Shown here: piece after piece, positions 17,010 through 25,435 of the stretch | Layout: the number at the start of each line of letters is the position of its first letter | Numbering within the stretch: the stretch's first letter is position 1 | Origin: Prevotella sp. | Lineage (GTDB): Bacteria > Bacteroidota > Bacteroidia > Bacteroidales > Muribaculaceae | DNA: 64,000 nt | Direction: 5' to 3' | Assembly: GCA_023666665.1 (NCBI GenBank) | Contig: JAMPBN010000001.1 | Span: 705,284-769,283, forward strand | The notes under the pieces: generated by a model | Seen by the model: the letters and a program-made list of their open reading frames with translations, nothing else | Told to the model about the DNA's origin: nothing | The model's database searches: none | Translations under genes and position numbers: made by a program

Positions 17010-18705
17010 AATCAACGTGTCGGCCAATGTGGGGTCGACGGGGAGAATAGCCGAGGAAATCGGGCGGCTGGCAGCCGACAATGGTTGGGAGCCGTGGTTG
17101 GTTTATGGGCGTACGTGTCGAAACTCGCAGCTGCAGACGCTGCGCGTCGGGTCGGATTGGGAAGTTAGGCTCCACGGCCTCGAAAGCCGTCTGCTCGACA
17201 ATCACGGTCTCGGTTCGCGAGGTGCCACCCGCCGCCTCATTTCCAGCCTGGATGAGCTGAAGCCCGACCTGGTGCATCTGCATAACATCCACGGCTACTA
17301 CCTCAACTATCCGCAGCTATTCCGCTGGCTGCGCCGCTGGGGCGGCCCGGTGGTGTGGACTCTCCATGATATTTGGCCTATCACCGGCCATTGCGCCTAT
17401 TTCGGCGTTGATGAATGCCCAAAGTGGCGTACCGGCTGCGGCCACTGCCCGCGACTTCGCACCTATCCGGCCTCTATGCTTGCCGACCGCTCCGCCGCCA
17501 ACTGGCAACTCAAACGCGAACTCTTCACCTCTCTACCGAATCTGACTCTCGTGCCTGTCTCCAACTGGCTCGCCGGATTGCTCGCTGAAAGTTTTCTGAA
17601 AGACGTTCCCCGCCAAGTTATACATAATGGCGTTGACTGCAATATTTTCACTTCCAATATGGATGGATGGGGTTTAAGACGTCCCACACTGCCGCAATAT
17701 ATTCTTGGCATTGCCAACGTTTGGGAGGAACGCAAGGGGTTGCCCGACTTTTTCAAACTCCGCACCATACTCCCTGCCGACATCTTCATCAAACTCGTTG
17801 GTCTGACGCCGGAGAAAATCAAGTCTCTGCCCAAAGGAATCGAAGGAATAACTCGCACGAACTCAACAGCCGAACTTGCCGAGCTCTATGCGGGAGCACT
17901 CGCTTTGGTTAACCCAACGTATGAAGATAACTTCCCTACGATCAATATCGAGGCTCTCGCGTGCAGCACTCCGGTCATTACCTACCGCACCGGCGGATCG
18001 CCGGAGGCAGTCGACGAGAAAACCGGCATCGTCGTTGACCGGGGCGATGTCCAAGCGCTCGCCGATGCGATTATAAAGCTCTATAGTCAAAACCTCGCCG
18101 AGATGAAACGACAATGTCGTGAAAGAGCCATTAAACTATTCGACAAAAATGAGCGCTATCGCGAATATATTGACCTCTATAAAATGTTAACAACTTTTAA
18201 CGGGGGGGGGTATTTGATAGCCGCAGCAAACGTCTGGACTCAGGAAAAAGGATTTGATGACATTATTCAGCTCCGCAATTTGCTTCCACGGGAGCAACTT
18301 ATCGTTATGGTTGGATTAACACGGCAACAAATCGCTGCACTACCGAAAGGAATCATCGGATTGGAGCGCACCGGCTCGCCGCATGAACTCGCAGAACTTT
18401 ACGCCGGGGCCGATGCGCTGATTAACCCCACCTGGGGCGATAACTTCCCGACGGTCAATATTGAGGCACTCGCGTGCGGAACTCCGGTCATTACCTACCG
18501 AACCGGAGGCTCTCCGGAGGCAGTCGACGAAAGAACCGGTATCATCGTTGACCGGGGTGATGTCCAAGCGCTCGCCGAAGGCATCAAGCGCGTCCGCGCG
18601 CTCAACCCCACCGATTGTCGTGCCCGCGCAGTAGCTCTTTTCAACGCCTCCAACCAATACCGCGAATACCTCAACCTCTACAACCTCCTATCACCTAAAA
18701 CCTGA
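16993..18705 (+). CDS. Family 4 glycosyltransferase with tandemly duplicated donor domain
   Basis: The protein is 570 residues, against about 400 for the family. The N-terminus (IVEINVSANVGSTGRIAEEI) and LHNIHGYYLNYP are typical of a Bacteroides GT-4 subgroup. The C-terminal Rossmann domain occurs twice, at about residues 236-395 and 407-567. Shared blocks are NFPT(I/V)NIEALAC, TPVITYRTGGSPEAVDE and DRGDVQALA. A G9 run at 18202-18210 lies exactly at the junction; G8 or G10 would give a 407- or 421-residue protein with one complete donor domain. The start is TTG 16993: the codon before it is TAA and no ATG is nearby. It overlaps the preceding gene by 17 bp. Confidence 0.85.
   Translation: MKRIVEINVSANVGSTGRIAEEIGRLAADNGWEPWLVYGRTCRNSQLQTLRVGSDWEVRLHGLESRLLDNHGLGSRGATRRLISSLDELKPDLVHLHNIHGYYLNYPQLFRWLRRWGGPVVWTLHDIWPITGHCAYFGVDECPKWRTGCGHCPRLRTYPASMLADRSAANWQLKRELFTSLPNLTLVPVSNWLAGLLAESFLKDVPRQVIHNGVDCNIFTSNMDGWGLRRPTLPQYILGIANVWEERKGLPDFFKLRTILPADIFIKLVGLTPEKIKSLPKGIEGITRTNSTAELAELYAGALALVNPTYEDNFPTINIEALACSTPVITYRTGGSPEAVDEKTGIVVDRGDVQALADAIIKLYSQNLAEMKRQCRERAIKLFDKNERYREYIDLYKMLTTFNGGGYLIAAANVWTQEKGFDDIIQLRNLLPREQLIVMVGLTRQQIAALPKGIIGLERTGSPHELAELYAGADALINPTWGDNFPTVNIEALACGTPVITYRTGGSPEAVDERTGIIVDRGDVQALAEGIKRVRALNPTDCRARAVALFNASNQYREYLNLYNLLSPKT
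17890..18600. repeat. Tandem intragenic duplication of a donor-domain segment
   Basis: DNA at about 17890-18100 closely resembles DNA at about 18390-18600. Identical stretches cover TCCGGTCATTACCTACCG and GATGTCCAAGCGCTCGCCGA. The spacing is about 500 bp. The protein similarity extends further, over about 160 residues per copy, so the duplication unit is a whole domain. Confidence 0.9.
18202..18210. repeat. G9 homopolymer at domain junction
   Basis: Nine consecutive G encode GGG between the two donor-domain copies. G8 reads GGG GGG GGT ATT TGA, and G10 reaches a TGA about 15 codons after the tract. Both leave the first, complete glycosyltransferase intact. Confidence 0.9.
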
Positions 18706-18750
18706 AACCTAAAACCTACCACCTCTTACCTAAAACCTACCACCTAAAAA
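18692..18750. repeat. CCTAAA-type short repeats at gene end and intergenic gap
   Basis: ACCTAAAACCTACCACCT occurs exactly at 18707-18724 and again at 18728-18745, with further partial CCTAAAA units from 18692. The array covers the stop codon of the glycosyltransferase and almost all of the 48-bp gap before fnlA. It holds no recognisable terminator or promoter. Confidence 0.9.
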
Positions 18751-18753
18751 TTT

Positions 18754-19827
18754 ATGTCTATATTTAAAGATAAGGTGCTTCTGATTACGGGAGGCACCGG
18801 AAGTTTCGGCAATGCCGTGTTGCGCCGTTTCCTGGATTCGGATATTAAGGAAATCCGCATCCTGTCGCGCGACGAGAAGAAGCAAGATGATATGCGCCAC
18901 CGTCTGCAAAACCCTAAGGTTAAGTATTTTATCGGCGACGTGCGCAATAAGCAATCGGTCGACGTTGCAATGCGCGGCGTTGATTACGTGTTTTCGGCTG
19001 CGGCGCTGAAGCAGGTGCCCAGCTGTGAGTTCTTCCCTATAGAGGCAACGATGACCAACGTTATCGGCACGAACAACGTGCTCCTCTCCGCCATTGAACA
19101 CGGCGTGCGCAACGTCGTGGTTCTCTCGACCGACAAAGCCGCGTATCCCATCAACGCTATGGGCATCTCCAAGGCGATGATGGAGAAGGTGGCCATCGCC
19201 AAGGGTCGCGAACTGGGCGAGGGCGCGCCGACTACCATCTGTTGCACGCGCTATGGCAACGTCATGGCCTCACGCGGCTCGGTAATTCCGCTGTGGGTCG
19301 AGCAAATCATGGAGGGGAAACGCATCACCATAACCGATCCGGAGATGACGCGCTTTATGATGACGCTCGACGATGCGGTAGACTTGGTAATCTACGCGTT
19401 CACCCACGGACATAACGGCGACCTCTTTGTGCAGAAAGCCCCGGCAGCTACGCTCTCTACCCTGGCTGAGGCTCTGAAGCAAGTATACTCAAAAGTTAAG
19501 CCTGAGTATGGCAACACGGAGGTGAAAGTTATCGGCACACGTCACGGCGAGAAGCTCTACGAGACTCTGGTGACCCGCGAGGAGATGGCCAAGGCCATTG
19601 ATATGGGCAACTATTACCGCATTCCCTGCGATACGCGCGACTTGAATTACGACAAGTTTTTCACCGAAGGTTCGGAGGAGATCAGCAAAATCGAGGATTA
19701 TCACAGCCACAACACGCGCCGCCTCGACGTTGAGGGTATGAAGGAGCAACTGATGCGTCTGCGCTTCATCCAGGCCGACCTCGGGCTCTCAGACGCTGAA
19801 ACCAAACGCGAAATCCGCTCGGAGTAA
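18754..19827 (+). CDS. fnlA: UDP-N-acetylglucosamine 4,6-dehydratase/5-epimerase (FnlA/WbjB/CapE type)
   Basis: This 357-residue extended short-chain dehydrogenase performs the first step to UDP-N-acetyl-L-fucosamine: 4,6-dehydration of UDP-GlcNAc with epimerisation, using bound NADP. The Rossmann loop is LLITGGTGSFGNAVLRR, followed by ALKQVPSCEFFP and VVLSTDKAAYPINAMGISK; this family has Met-x3-Lys in place of the usual Tyr-x3-Lys. The later block TRYGNVMASRGSVIPLW is also characteristic. fnlB follows 2 bp downstream and fnlC after that, which supports the pathway assignment strongly. Confidence 0.92.
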   Translation: MSIFKDKVLLITGGTGSFGNAVLRRFLDSDIKEIRILSRDEKKQDDMRHRLQNPKVKYFIGDVRNKQSVDVAMRGVDYVFSAAALKQVPSCEFFPIEATMTNVIGTNNVLLSAIEHGVRNVVVLSTDKAAYPINAMGISKAMMEKVAIAKGRELGEGAPTTICCTRYGNVMASRGSVIPLWVEQIMEGKRITITDPEMTRFMMTLDDAVDLVIYAFTHGHNGDLFVQKAPAATLSTLAEALKQVYSKVKPEYGNTEVKVIGTRHGEKLYETLVTREEMAKAIDMGNYYRIPCDTRDLNYDKFFTEGSEEISKIEDYHSHNTRRLDVEGMKEQLMRLRFIQADLGLSDAETKREIRSE

Positions 19828-19829
19828 TT

Positions 19830-20990
19830 ATGAAATTATTAATTACAGGGGCGAAGGGTTTTGTCGGCCGCAACCTTTGCGCCCAGCTTAACGCCATAAA
19901 GGAGGGCAAAGACCGCCGCTTTCCCGACCTCCATATCGCCGAGGTGATGGAATACGACCTCGACTCCACCCCCGAACAGCTCGACGACTACTGCTCGAAG
20001 GCCGACTTCGTGTTCAACCTCGCGGGGGTGAATCGCCCGCAAGACCCCAAAGAGTTTATGGAGGGGAACTTCGGTTTTGCCTCTACTCTGCTCAACACGC
20101 TGAAAAAGCACAAAAACACCTGCCCGGTGATGATTTCGTCGTCAACTCAGGCCGCGCTCGACAATCCCTATGGAGAGTCGAAACGCGCCGGCGAGCAGCT
20201 GATGCGCGACTATGCCGCCGAAACCGGCACCAAAGTGCTGATTTACCGCTTCCCGAACCTCTTCGGCAAGTGGTGTCGCCCGAACTACAACTCTGCCGTA
20301 GCAACGTTTTGCAACAACAAGGCCAACGACCTGCCCATCACCGTCAACAACCCCGCCACGGAGCTGACGCTCGTCTACATTGATGACCTCGTCGACGAGA
20401 TGATTGCCGCATTGCAGGGCCATGAACACAGCAACGGAGTCCTCTGCTACGTGCCGACGGAACACAAAGCCACGCTCGGCGAAATTGTTGACCTGCTTGA
20501 CACGTTTAAGGCTCAGCCTCAAACGCTTGTTATGCCCGAGATGCCCGCAGGGTCGTTTGCCAAGAAGCTATATGCCACCTATCTAAGCTACCTGCCCAAG
20601 GAGAAAGCCGCTTTTGCGCTGAAAATGAACGTTGACCCCCGTGGCTCCTTCACCGAGCTGGTCAAGAGCGCCAACGTCGGCCAGGTGAGCGTCAACATCT
20701 CCAAGCCCGGCATAACCAAGGGCGAACACTGGCACAACACCAAGTGGGAGCAGTTCATCGTCGTTGCGGGCCACGGCCTCATTCAGCAGCGCAAGCTCGG
20801 CACTGACGAAATTCTGGAGTGGGAGGTCAGCGGCGACAAAATCGAGGTCGTGCATATGCTCCCCGGCTACACCCACAATATCATTAACCTGTCGGACACC
20901 GACGACCTCGTCACCGTCATATACTGCAACGAGCCGTTCAATCCCTCCCGCCCCGACACTTTTTTTGAGACAGTAGTCTCAAAAAAATGA
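19830..20990 (+). CDS. fnlB: UDP-sugar reductase/epimerase with C-terminal cupin (FnlB/WbjC/CapF type)
   Basis: The 386-residue bifunctional enzyme catalyses the second step to UDP-L-FucNAc: C3 epimerisation by the cupin and C4 reduction by the dehydrogenase. The N-terminus, KLLITGAKGFVGRNL, is the NAD(P)-binding loop, and NPYGESKRAGEQL holds the Tyr/Lys pair. The cupin starts near residue 265 and has GEHWHNTKWEQF, with metal-binding His and Glu, then HMLPGYTHNI. Length and order match CapF. It ends 17 bp before fnlC. Confidence 0.93.
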   Translation: MKLLITGAKGFVGRNLCAQLNAIKEGKDRRFPDLHIAEVMEYDLDSTPEQLDDYCSKADFVFNLAGVNRPQDPKEFMEGNFGFASTLLNTLKKHKNTCPVMISSSTQAALDNPYGESKRAGEQLMRDYAAETGTKVLIYRFPNLFGKWCRPNYNSAVATFCNNKANDLPITVNNPATELTLVYIDDLVDEMIAALQGHEHSNGVLCYVPTEHKATLGEIVDLLDTFKAQPQTLVMPEMPAGSFAKKLYATYLSYLPKEKAAFALKMNVDPRGSFTELVKSANVGQVSVNISKPGITKGEHWHNTKWEQFIVVAGHGLIQQRKLGTDEILEWEVSGDKIEVVHMLPGYTHNIINLSDTDDLVTVIYCNEPFNPSRPDTFFETVVSKK

Positions 20991-21007
20991 AAAATTAAGA
21001 AGTAAAA

Positions 21008-22174
21008 ATGAATAATACATCATTCAAAAACGATGGGCGGCTGAAGCTGCTGATTATCGTAGGTACGCGGCCGGAAATTATCCGTTTGGCAGCAGTTATC
21101 AACCGCTGCCGCGAATACTTCGACGTAATCCTCGCCCACACCGGTCAGAACTACGACTACAACCTCAACGGCGTCTTCTTCAAAGACCTCAAACTCGCCG
21201 ACCCGGAGGTTTATATGAATGCCGTAGGCAAAGACCTCGGCGAAACTATGGGCAACATCATCGCCGCCTCCTACCGGCTGATGGTCGAAACACAGCCCGA
21301 TGCCGTGCTCGTACTCGGCGATACCAACTCGTGTCTGAGCGTAATCGGCGCCAAGCGTCTCCACATCCCCATCTTCCATATGGAGGCCGGCAACCGCTGT
21401 TTCGACGAATGCCTGCCCGAGGAGACCAACCGCCGCATCGTTGACATCATCTCCGACGTCAACATCTGCTACTCAGAACACGCTCGCCGCTATCTCAATG
21501 CTTCCGGAGTGGCTCCGCAGCGCACCTACGTCAGCGGATCGCCGATGGCAGAAGTTCTCCACAACAACCTCGCCGACATTGAGGCTTCCGACATTCTGAC
21601 GCGTCTGGGACTCGAAAAAGGCAGATACATCTTGTTGAGCGCCCACCGCGAGGAAAATATCGACACGGAGAAGAACTTCCTCTCCCTGTTTAACGCAATC
21701 AACGCAATGGCCGAGAAATACGATATGCCGATTCTCTACAGCTGCCATCCCCGCTCACGCAAGCGACTGGAGCAAAGCGGCTTCAAGCTCGACAGACGCG
21801 TTATAGCCCACGAACCCCTCGGCTTCCACGACTACAACAACCTGCAGATGAACTCCTTTGCCGTAGTAAGCGACTCGGGTACGCTCCCCGAGGAGTCGAG
21901 CTTCTTCCTCAGCATAGGCAAGCCGATTGCCGCCGTCTGCATCCGCACGTCGACCGAACGACCCGAAGCCCTCGACAAGGGCGACTTCATCCTTGCGGGT
22001 ATCGACGAGGCCTCTCTACTTCAGGCCTTTGACGTTGCCGTAGAGATGAATCGCAGCGGCCACCTCGGCCTCCCCGTGCCCAACTATGTGGACACCAATG
22101 TCTCCACCAAGATCGTCAAACTCATACAAAGCTACACCGGAGTTGTCAACAAAATGGTCTGGCGCAAAGAATGA
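21008..22174 (+). CDS. fnlC: UDP-N-acetyl-L-fucosamine synthase (FnlC/WbjD/CapG type 2-epimerase)
   Basis: The 388-residue protein belongs to the UDP-GlcNAc 2-epimerase fold, with LLIIVGTRPEIIRLAAVI, HTGQNYDYNLNGVFF, HMEAGNRCFDECLPEETNR and LSAHREENID. The CFDECLPEE variant of the epimerase signature and the position after fnlA-fnlB indicate the last step, C2 epimerisation to UDP-L-FucNAc, rather than UDP-ManNAc synthesis. The stop overlaps the next start as ATGA. Confidence 0.93.
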   Translation: MNNTSFKNDGRLKLLIIVGTRPEIIRLAAVINRCREYFDVILAHTGQNYDYNLNGVFFKDLKLADPEVYMNAVGKDLGETMGNIIAASYRLMVETQPDAVLVLGDTNSCLSVIGAKRLHIPIFHMEAGNRCFDECLPEETNRRIVDIISDVNICYSEHARRYLNASGVAPQRTYVSGSPMAEVLHNNLADIEASDILTRLGLEKGRYILLSAHREENIDTEKNFLSLFNAINAMAEKYDMPILYSCHPRSRKRLEQSGFKLDRRVIAHEPLGFHDYNNLQMNSFAVVSDSGTLPEESSFFLSIGKPIAAVCIRTSTERPEALDKGDFILAGIDEASLLQAFDVAVEMNRSGHLGLPVPNYVDTNVSTKIVKLIQSYTGVVNKMVWRKE

Positions 22175-23358
22175 GAATTCTGCTCGTTACCTCCCACTTC
22201 TACCCCGAGAACTTCAAGGCCAACGATATGGCCTTTGAGCTGCAACGGCGCGGCCACCAGGTCACCGTCCTCGCCCCCATTCCCGACTATCCGCGAGGGC
22301 ATTACTTCGAGGGCTACGGCGTGTTCCGGCGCAGGGTCGAGACGATAAACGGCGTCCGGGTGGTGCGCTCGCTCATCATTCCGCGCCACGACGGCTCCGC
22401 CAAATGGCTCGCCCTCAACTACCTGAGTCACACGGCCTCATCAACCATCTGCGGCCTGTGGCTCGGCCTGCGCCATCGCTACGATGCCGTACTCGTCCAC
22501 GAAACCTCCCCCGTCATGGTCGGCATCCCCGCCGTGCTGGTCAAGAAGATGCAGCGCATTCCCATGCACTTCTGGGTGCTCGACCTCTGGCCCGAAAGCC
22601 TCGAAGCCGCCGGAGGAATACACAACCGCCACGTTCTCGGAGTGTTCCGCTCGCTGACGCGCTGGATCTACCGCAACTCCGACCGCATACTCATCAGCTC
22701 CAAGGGCTTCCGCAAGTCAATCAACGCCTTGGGCGACTTTGACTCGCGCATCGAGTTCTTCCCCAACTGGGTCGACGACGCCCTCAGCGCCCCGGCCGAC
22801 GTTGCCACTCCCCGGCTCCCCGAGGGCTTCAACGTAATGTTTGCCGGCAACATCGGCGATGCCCAAGACATGCCCCACATTCTCGACGCAGCCGAACTCC
22901 TCCGCGACACCAACATCAACTTCATCCTCGTGGGCGACGGTCGCCGCAAAGAATGGGCCGAACAAGAAAAAGAGCGCCGCAAGCTCGGCAACGTCTACCT
23001 CCTCGGCCGCTTCCCCCTCGAAGCTATGCCCGCCATCTTCGCCAAAGCCGACGTCCTCTTCCTCGCCCTCAAAAACGACCCCATCTTCGCCCTCACCGTC
23101 CCCGCCAAGCTCCAGGCATACATGTCCGCCGGCAAACCCATCGTTGCCATGATCAACGGCGAAGGCGCCGCCACCATTGCCGACGCCGACTGCGGCTGGT
23201 CCGTCCCCGCCGAATCCCCCGCCCCCCTCGCCGCCCTCCTCCGCCGCCTCTCTCAAAACGAATCATCAATGGAGCTTATTTCCAAGGGTGCAAAGGGTGC
23301 TAAATATGCTGATGAGCATTACAATTTTAGCAGATGTATTGATAATCTGTTGAAGTAA
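22171..23358 (+). CDS. wbuB: WbuB-like N-acetyl-L-fucosamine glycosyltransferase
   Basis: This 395-residue GT-4 enzyme has the WbuB opening RILLVTSHFYPENFKANDMA and VLAPIPDYPRGHYFEGYG, then VHETSPVMVGIPA, FWVLDLWPES and VPAKLQAYMSAGKPIVAM. In E. coli and relatives the homologue directly follows fnlABC and transfers L-FucNAc; the same order here supports the assignment. It is GC-rich, unlike the central capsule genes. The initiating transferase that often follows wbuB elsewhere is absent; this is the last gene of the locus. Confidence 0.88.
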   Translation: MRILLVTSHFYPENFKANDMAFELQRRGHQVTVLAPIPDYPRGHYFEGYGVFRRRVETINGVRVVRSLIIPRHDGSAKWLALNYLSHTASSTICGLWLGLRHRYDAVLVHETSPVMVGIPAVLVKKMQRIPMHFWVLDLWPESLEAAGGIHNRHVLGVFRSLTRWIYRNSDRILISSKGFRKSINALGDFDSRIEFFPNWVDDALSAPADVATPRLPEGFNVMFAGNIGDAQDMPHILDAAELLRDTNINFILVGDGRRKEWAEQEKERRKLGNVYLLGRFPLEAMPAIFAKADVLFLALKNDPIFALTVPAKLQAYMSAGKPIVAMINGEGAATIADADCGWSVPAESPAPLAALLRRLSQNESSMELISKGAKGAKYADEHYNFSRCIDNLLK

Positions 23359-23381
23359 AATTCGGGTAAAAATATGTTATG

Positions 23382-23415
23382 CGGCAGTTTTCTTGGATTT
23401 CCGGGAAAACTGCCG
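23382..23415 (+). terminator. Hairpin at the end of the capsule locus
   Basis: An 11-bp perfect stem pairs CGGCAGTTTTC (23382-23392) with GAAAACTGCCG (23405-23415) across a 12-base loop. It lies 24 bp after the wbuB stop and before the glycogen operon. Only a weak T-rich tail follows, so termination efficiency is uncertain. Confidence 0.6.
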
Positions 23416-23469
23416 TAATTTCGTGCGTTAATACCGAAATTCGATAATCTCTAATTATTTGTCTACTAT

Positions 23470-25422
23470 ATGAGTTACCTAAAATTTGATAGGAACCAGA
23501 TGATGAATTTGGACCACGCTCTCTCCAAGGAGATACTCCGAACCAATCAGACGGGCGCCTATCATTGCACTACGGTAGTTGACTGCAACACACGCAAGCA
23601 GCACGGTCTTTTGGTGATTCCTATCCCCGAATTAGACCCCGGCAGCAGTTACGTCATGCTATCTTCTTTGGATGAAACCGTGATTCAACACGGCGCGCCA
23701 TTTAACCTGGGACTTCACCGCTACAGCGGCGGGGTATATTCGCCCAAGGGTCATAAGTATATCCGCGAGTTTGACTGCGAAGAGGTGCCGCGCACCACGT
23801 ATCGCGTAGGCGGCGTAGTCCTTACCAAGGAGAAAATCTTCATTTCCGACGAGAACCGCATCTTGATTCGCTACACGTTGGTAGAGGCTCATAGCGCCAC
23901 AACGCTGCGTTTCAGTCCGTTCCTTGCGTTCCGCGAAGTCAACGCACTGGTTCAGGAAAACGGCGCGATAAACACGGAATGCACCCCGGTGAACAACGGC
24001 GTGAGTTGCTGCCTGTATCCCGGCTACCCCACCCTGTTCATGCAGTTCTCGCGCAAGCCTCAGTGGGTTTACGAGCCCAACTGGTATAAAGGGATTGAAT
24101 ACGTAAAAGACCTTGAGCGCGGAGTTCCTTACACAGAAGACCAGTGGGTGCCCGGCTACTTCGAAGTACCCATCAAAAAGGGCGAGAGCATCATCTTCTC
24201 AGCCGGCGTTACGGAAGTTAATCCCCGCTCGCTGACCAAGATGTATGAAAAGGAAATAGCCATACGCACGCCGCGCAGCTCGTTCTACAACTGCCTGAAA
24301 AACTCCGCCAAGCAATTTTATATGCGCATAGAGGGCGGCGAATATATGCTCTCAGGCTATCCCTGGGGCAAAGTGTTGGCACGCAATACTTATATGTCGC
24401 TACCCGGCAACACCCTTGCGATTGACCACGTTGACGACTTTGAGAAAATCACCGCTACGGCAAACCGCGCCCTGCTCCGCTACTTCCAAAAAGGGGAGCT
24501 CGACAAGATTATTCAGGGCATTGACCAGCCCGACATCCCGATGTGGGCGCTCTGGTGTATCCAGCAGTATGCCAAGGCCGTAAGCATTGAGCGCGCCCGC
24601 GAGCTCTACACCGACTTTACCACGACGATTCTCGACTATATCCTCGACGACAAGCATCCCAACATCTTCGTTGACAAACTGACCGGCCTCATCTCCTCAA
24701 ACGGCGAACATCAGGCCGCCAGCTGGATGTATTCGCAGTTTAACGGGCGTATGATGGTGCCCCGCTCGGGCTATCTTGTTGAAAACAACGCGCTGATGTA
24801 TAATGCGTTGATGTTTGGTGTCAGTCTCCTTGAAGGCAATGCCGACCTCGCCGCCACACGTGAGCGTTGGGCTGCTCAGGCCGAAAAGATGAAGCAGCCA
24901 TACGTTGACACATTCCTCAACGACTATGGCTACCTCTTTGACTACGTCAACGGCCAATATACAGACCCGAGTGTGCGCCCGAATATGGCAATAGCAATCG
25001 GTATGGACTACTCGCCGCTCGACCGCCGTCAGCGTAAAGGAGTACTCGACGTAGTTACCCGCGAACTGCTCACCCCCAAGGGGCTGCGCACCCTCTCGCC
25101 TAAGAGCTATGGCTACCGTCCTTTCTACGTCGGCTCGCCCGAAGAGCGCGAACAAGCTATGCACAACGGCCCCGCCCGCCCATGGCTTATCAGCTTCTAT
25201 GCCGACGCATATATTAAGGTGTTCGGCCTGAGCGGAGTGAGCTACATTGACCGTATGCTCATCGGCTTTGAAGACGAAATGAGTCAGGGTTGCATCGGCT
25301 CTCTGAGCCAAATGTATGACGGCAACCCGCCATATCAGGGTCGCGGCACCATTTCTCACGCCACAAATATCGCCGGAGTGCTCCGCACCCTGCGAATGCT
25401 CAAAAAACTAAATCCGTTCTAA
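23470..25422 (+). CDS. Glycogen debranching enzyme (amylo-alpha-1,6-glucosidase type)
   Basis: The 650-residue protein has the bacterial/archaeal debranching N-terminal domain (RTNQTGAYHCTTVVDCNTRK, LLVIPIPELD, LHRYSGGVYSPKGHKYI) and a C-terminal alpha/alpha-toroid with ASWMYSQFNGRMMVPRSGYL, ALMYNALMFG and NMAIAIGMDYSPLD. It should hydrolyse alpha-1,6 branch points of glycogen in the cytoplasm; I see no signal peptide. A glycosyltransferase and a GH57 enzyme follow with 13- and 2-bp gaps, the conserved Bacteroidales glycogen operon. The start at ATG 23470 fits the family N-terminus. Confidence 0.9.
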   Translation: MSYLKFDRNQMMNLDHALSKEILRTNQTGAYHCTTVVDCNTRKQHGLLVIPIPELDPGSSYVMLSSLDETVIQHGAPFNLGLHRYSGGVYSPKGHKYIREFDCEEVPRTTYRVGGVVLTKEKIFISDENRILIRYTLVEAHSATTLRFSPFLAFREVNALVQENGAINTECTPVNNGVSCCLYPGYPTLFMQFSRKPQWVYEPNWYKGIEYVKDLERGVPYTEDQWVPGYFEVPIKKGESIIFSAGVTEVNPRSLTKMYEKEIAIRTPRSSFYNCLKNSAKQFYMRIEGGEYMLSGYPWGKVLARNTYMSLPGNTLAIDHVDDFEKITATANRALLRYFQKGELDKIIQGIDQPDIPMWALWCIQQYAKAVSIERARELYTDFTTTILDYILDDKHPNIFVDKLTGLISSNGEHQAASWMYSQFNGRMMVPRSGYLVENNALMYNALMFGVSLLEGNADLAATRERWAAQAEKMKQPYVDTFLNDYGYLFDYVNGQYTDPSVRPNMAIAIGMDYSPLDRRQRKGVLDVVTRELLTPKGLRTLSPKSYGYRPFYVGSPEEREQAMHNGPARPWLISFYADAYIKVFGLSGVSYIDRMLIGFEDEMSQGCIGSLSQMYDGNPPYQGRGTISHATNIAGVLRTLRMLKKLNPF

Positions 25423-25435
25423 TATTCAGCAACAT

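Noticed and set aside
1-18753. Invertible promoter typical of Bacteroides capsule loci
   Set aside because: The promoter would lie upstream of the antiterminator, outside the window. No pair of inverted repeats flanking a promoter was seen inside.
22717-23303. Arg/Pro-rich and Gly/Glu-rich open frames around the wbuB end
   Set aside because: Extreme composition arises from third-position GC bias of wbuB in other frames.
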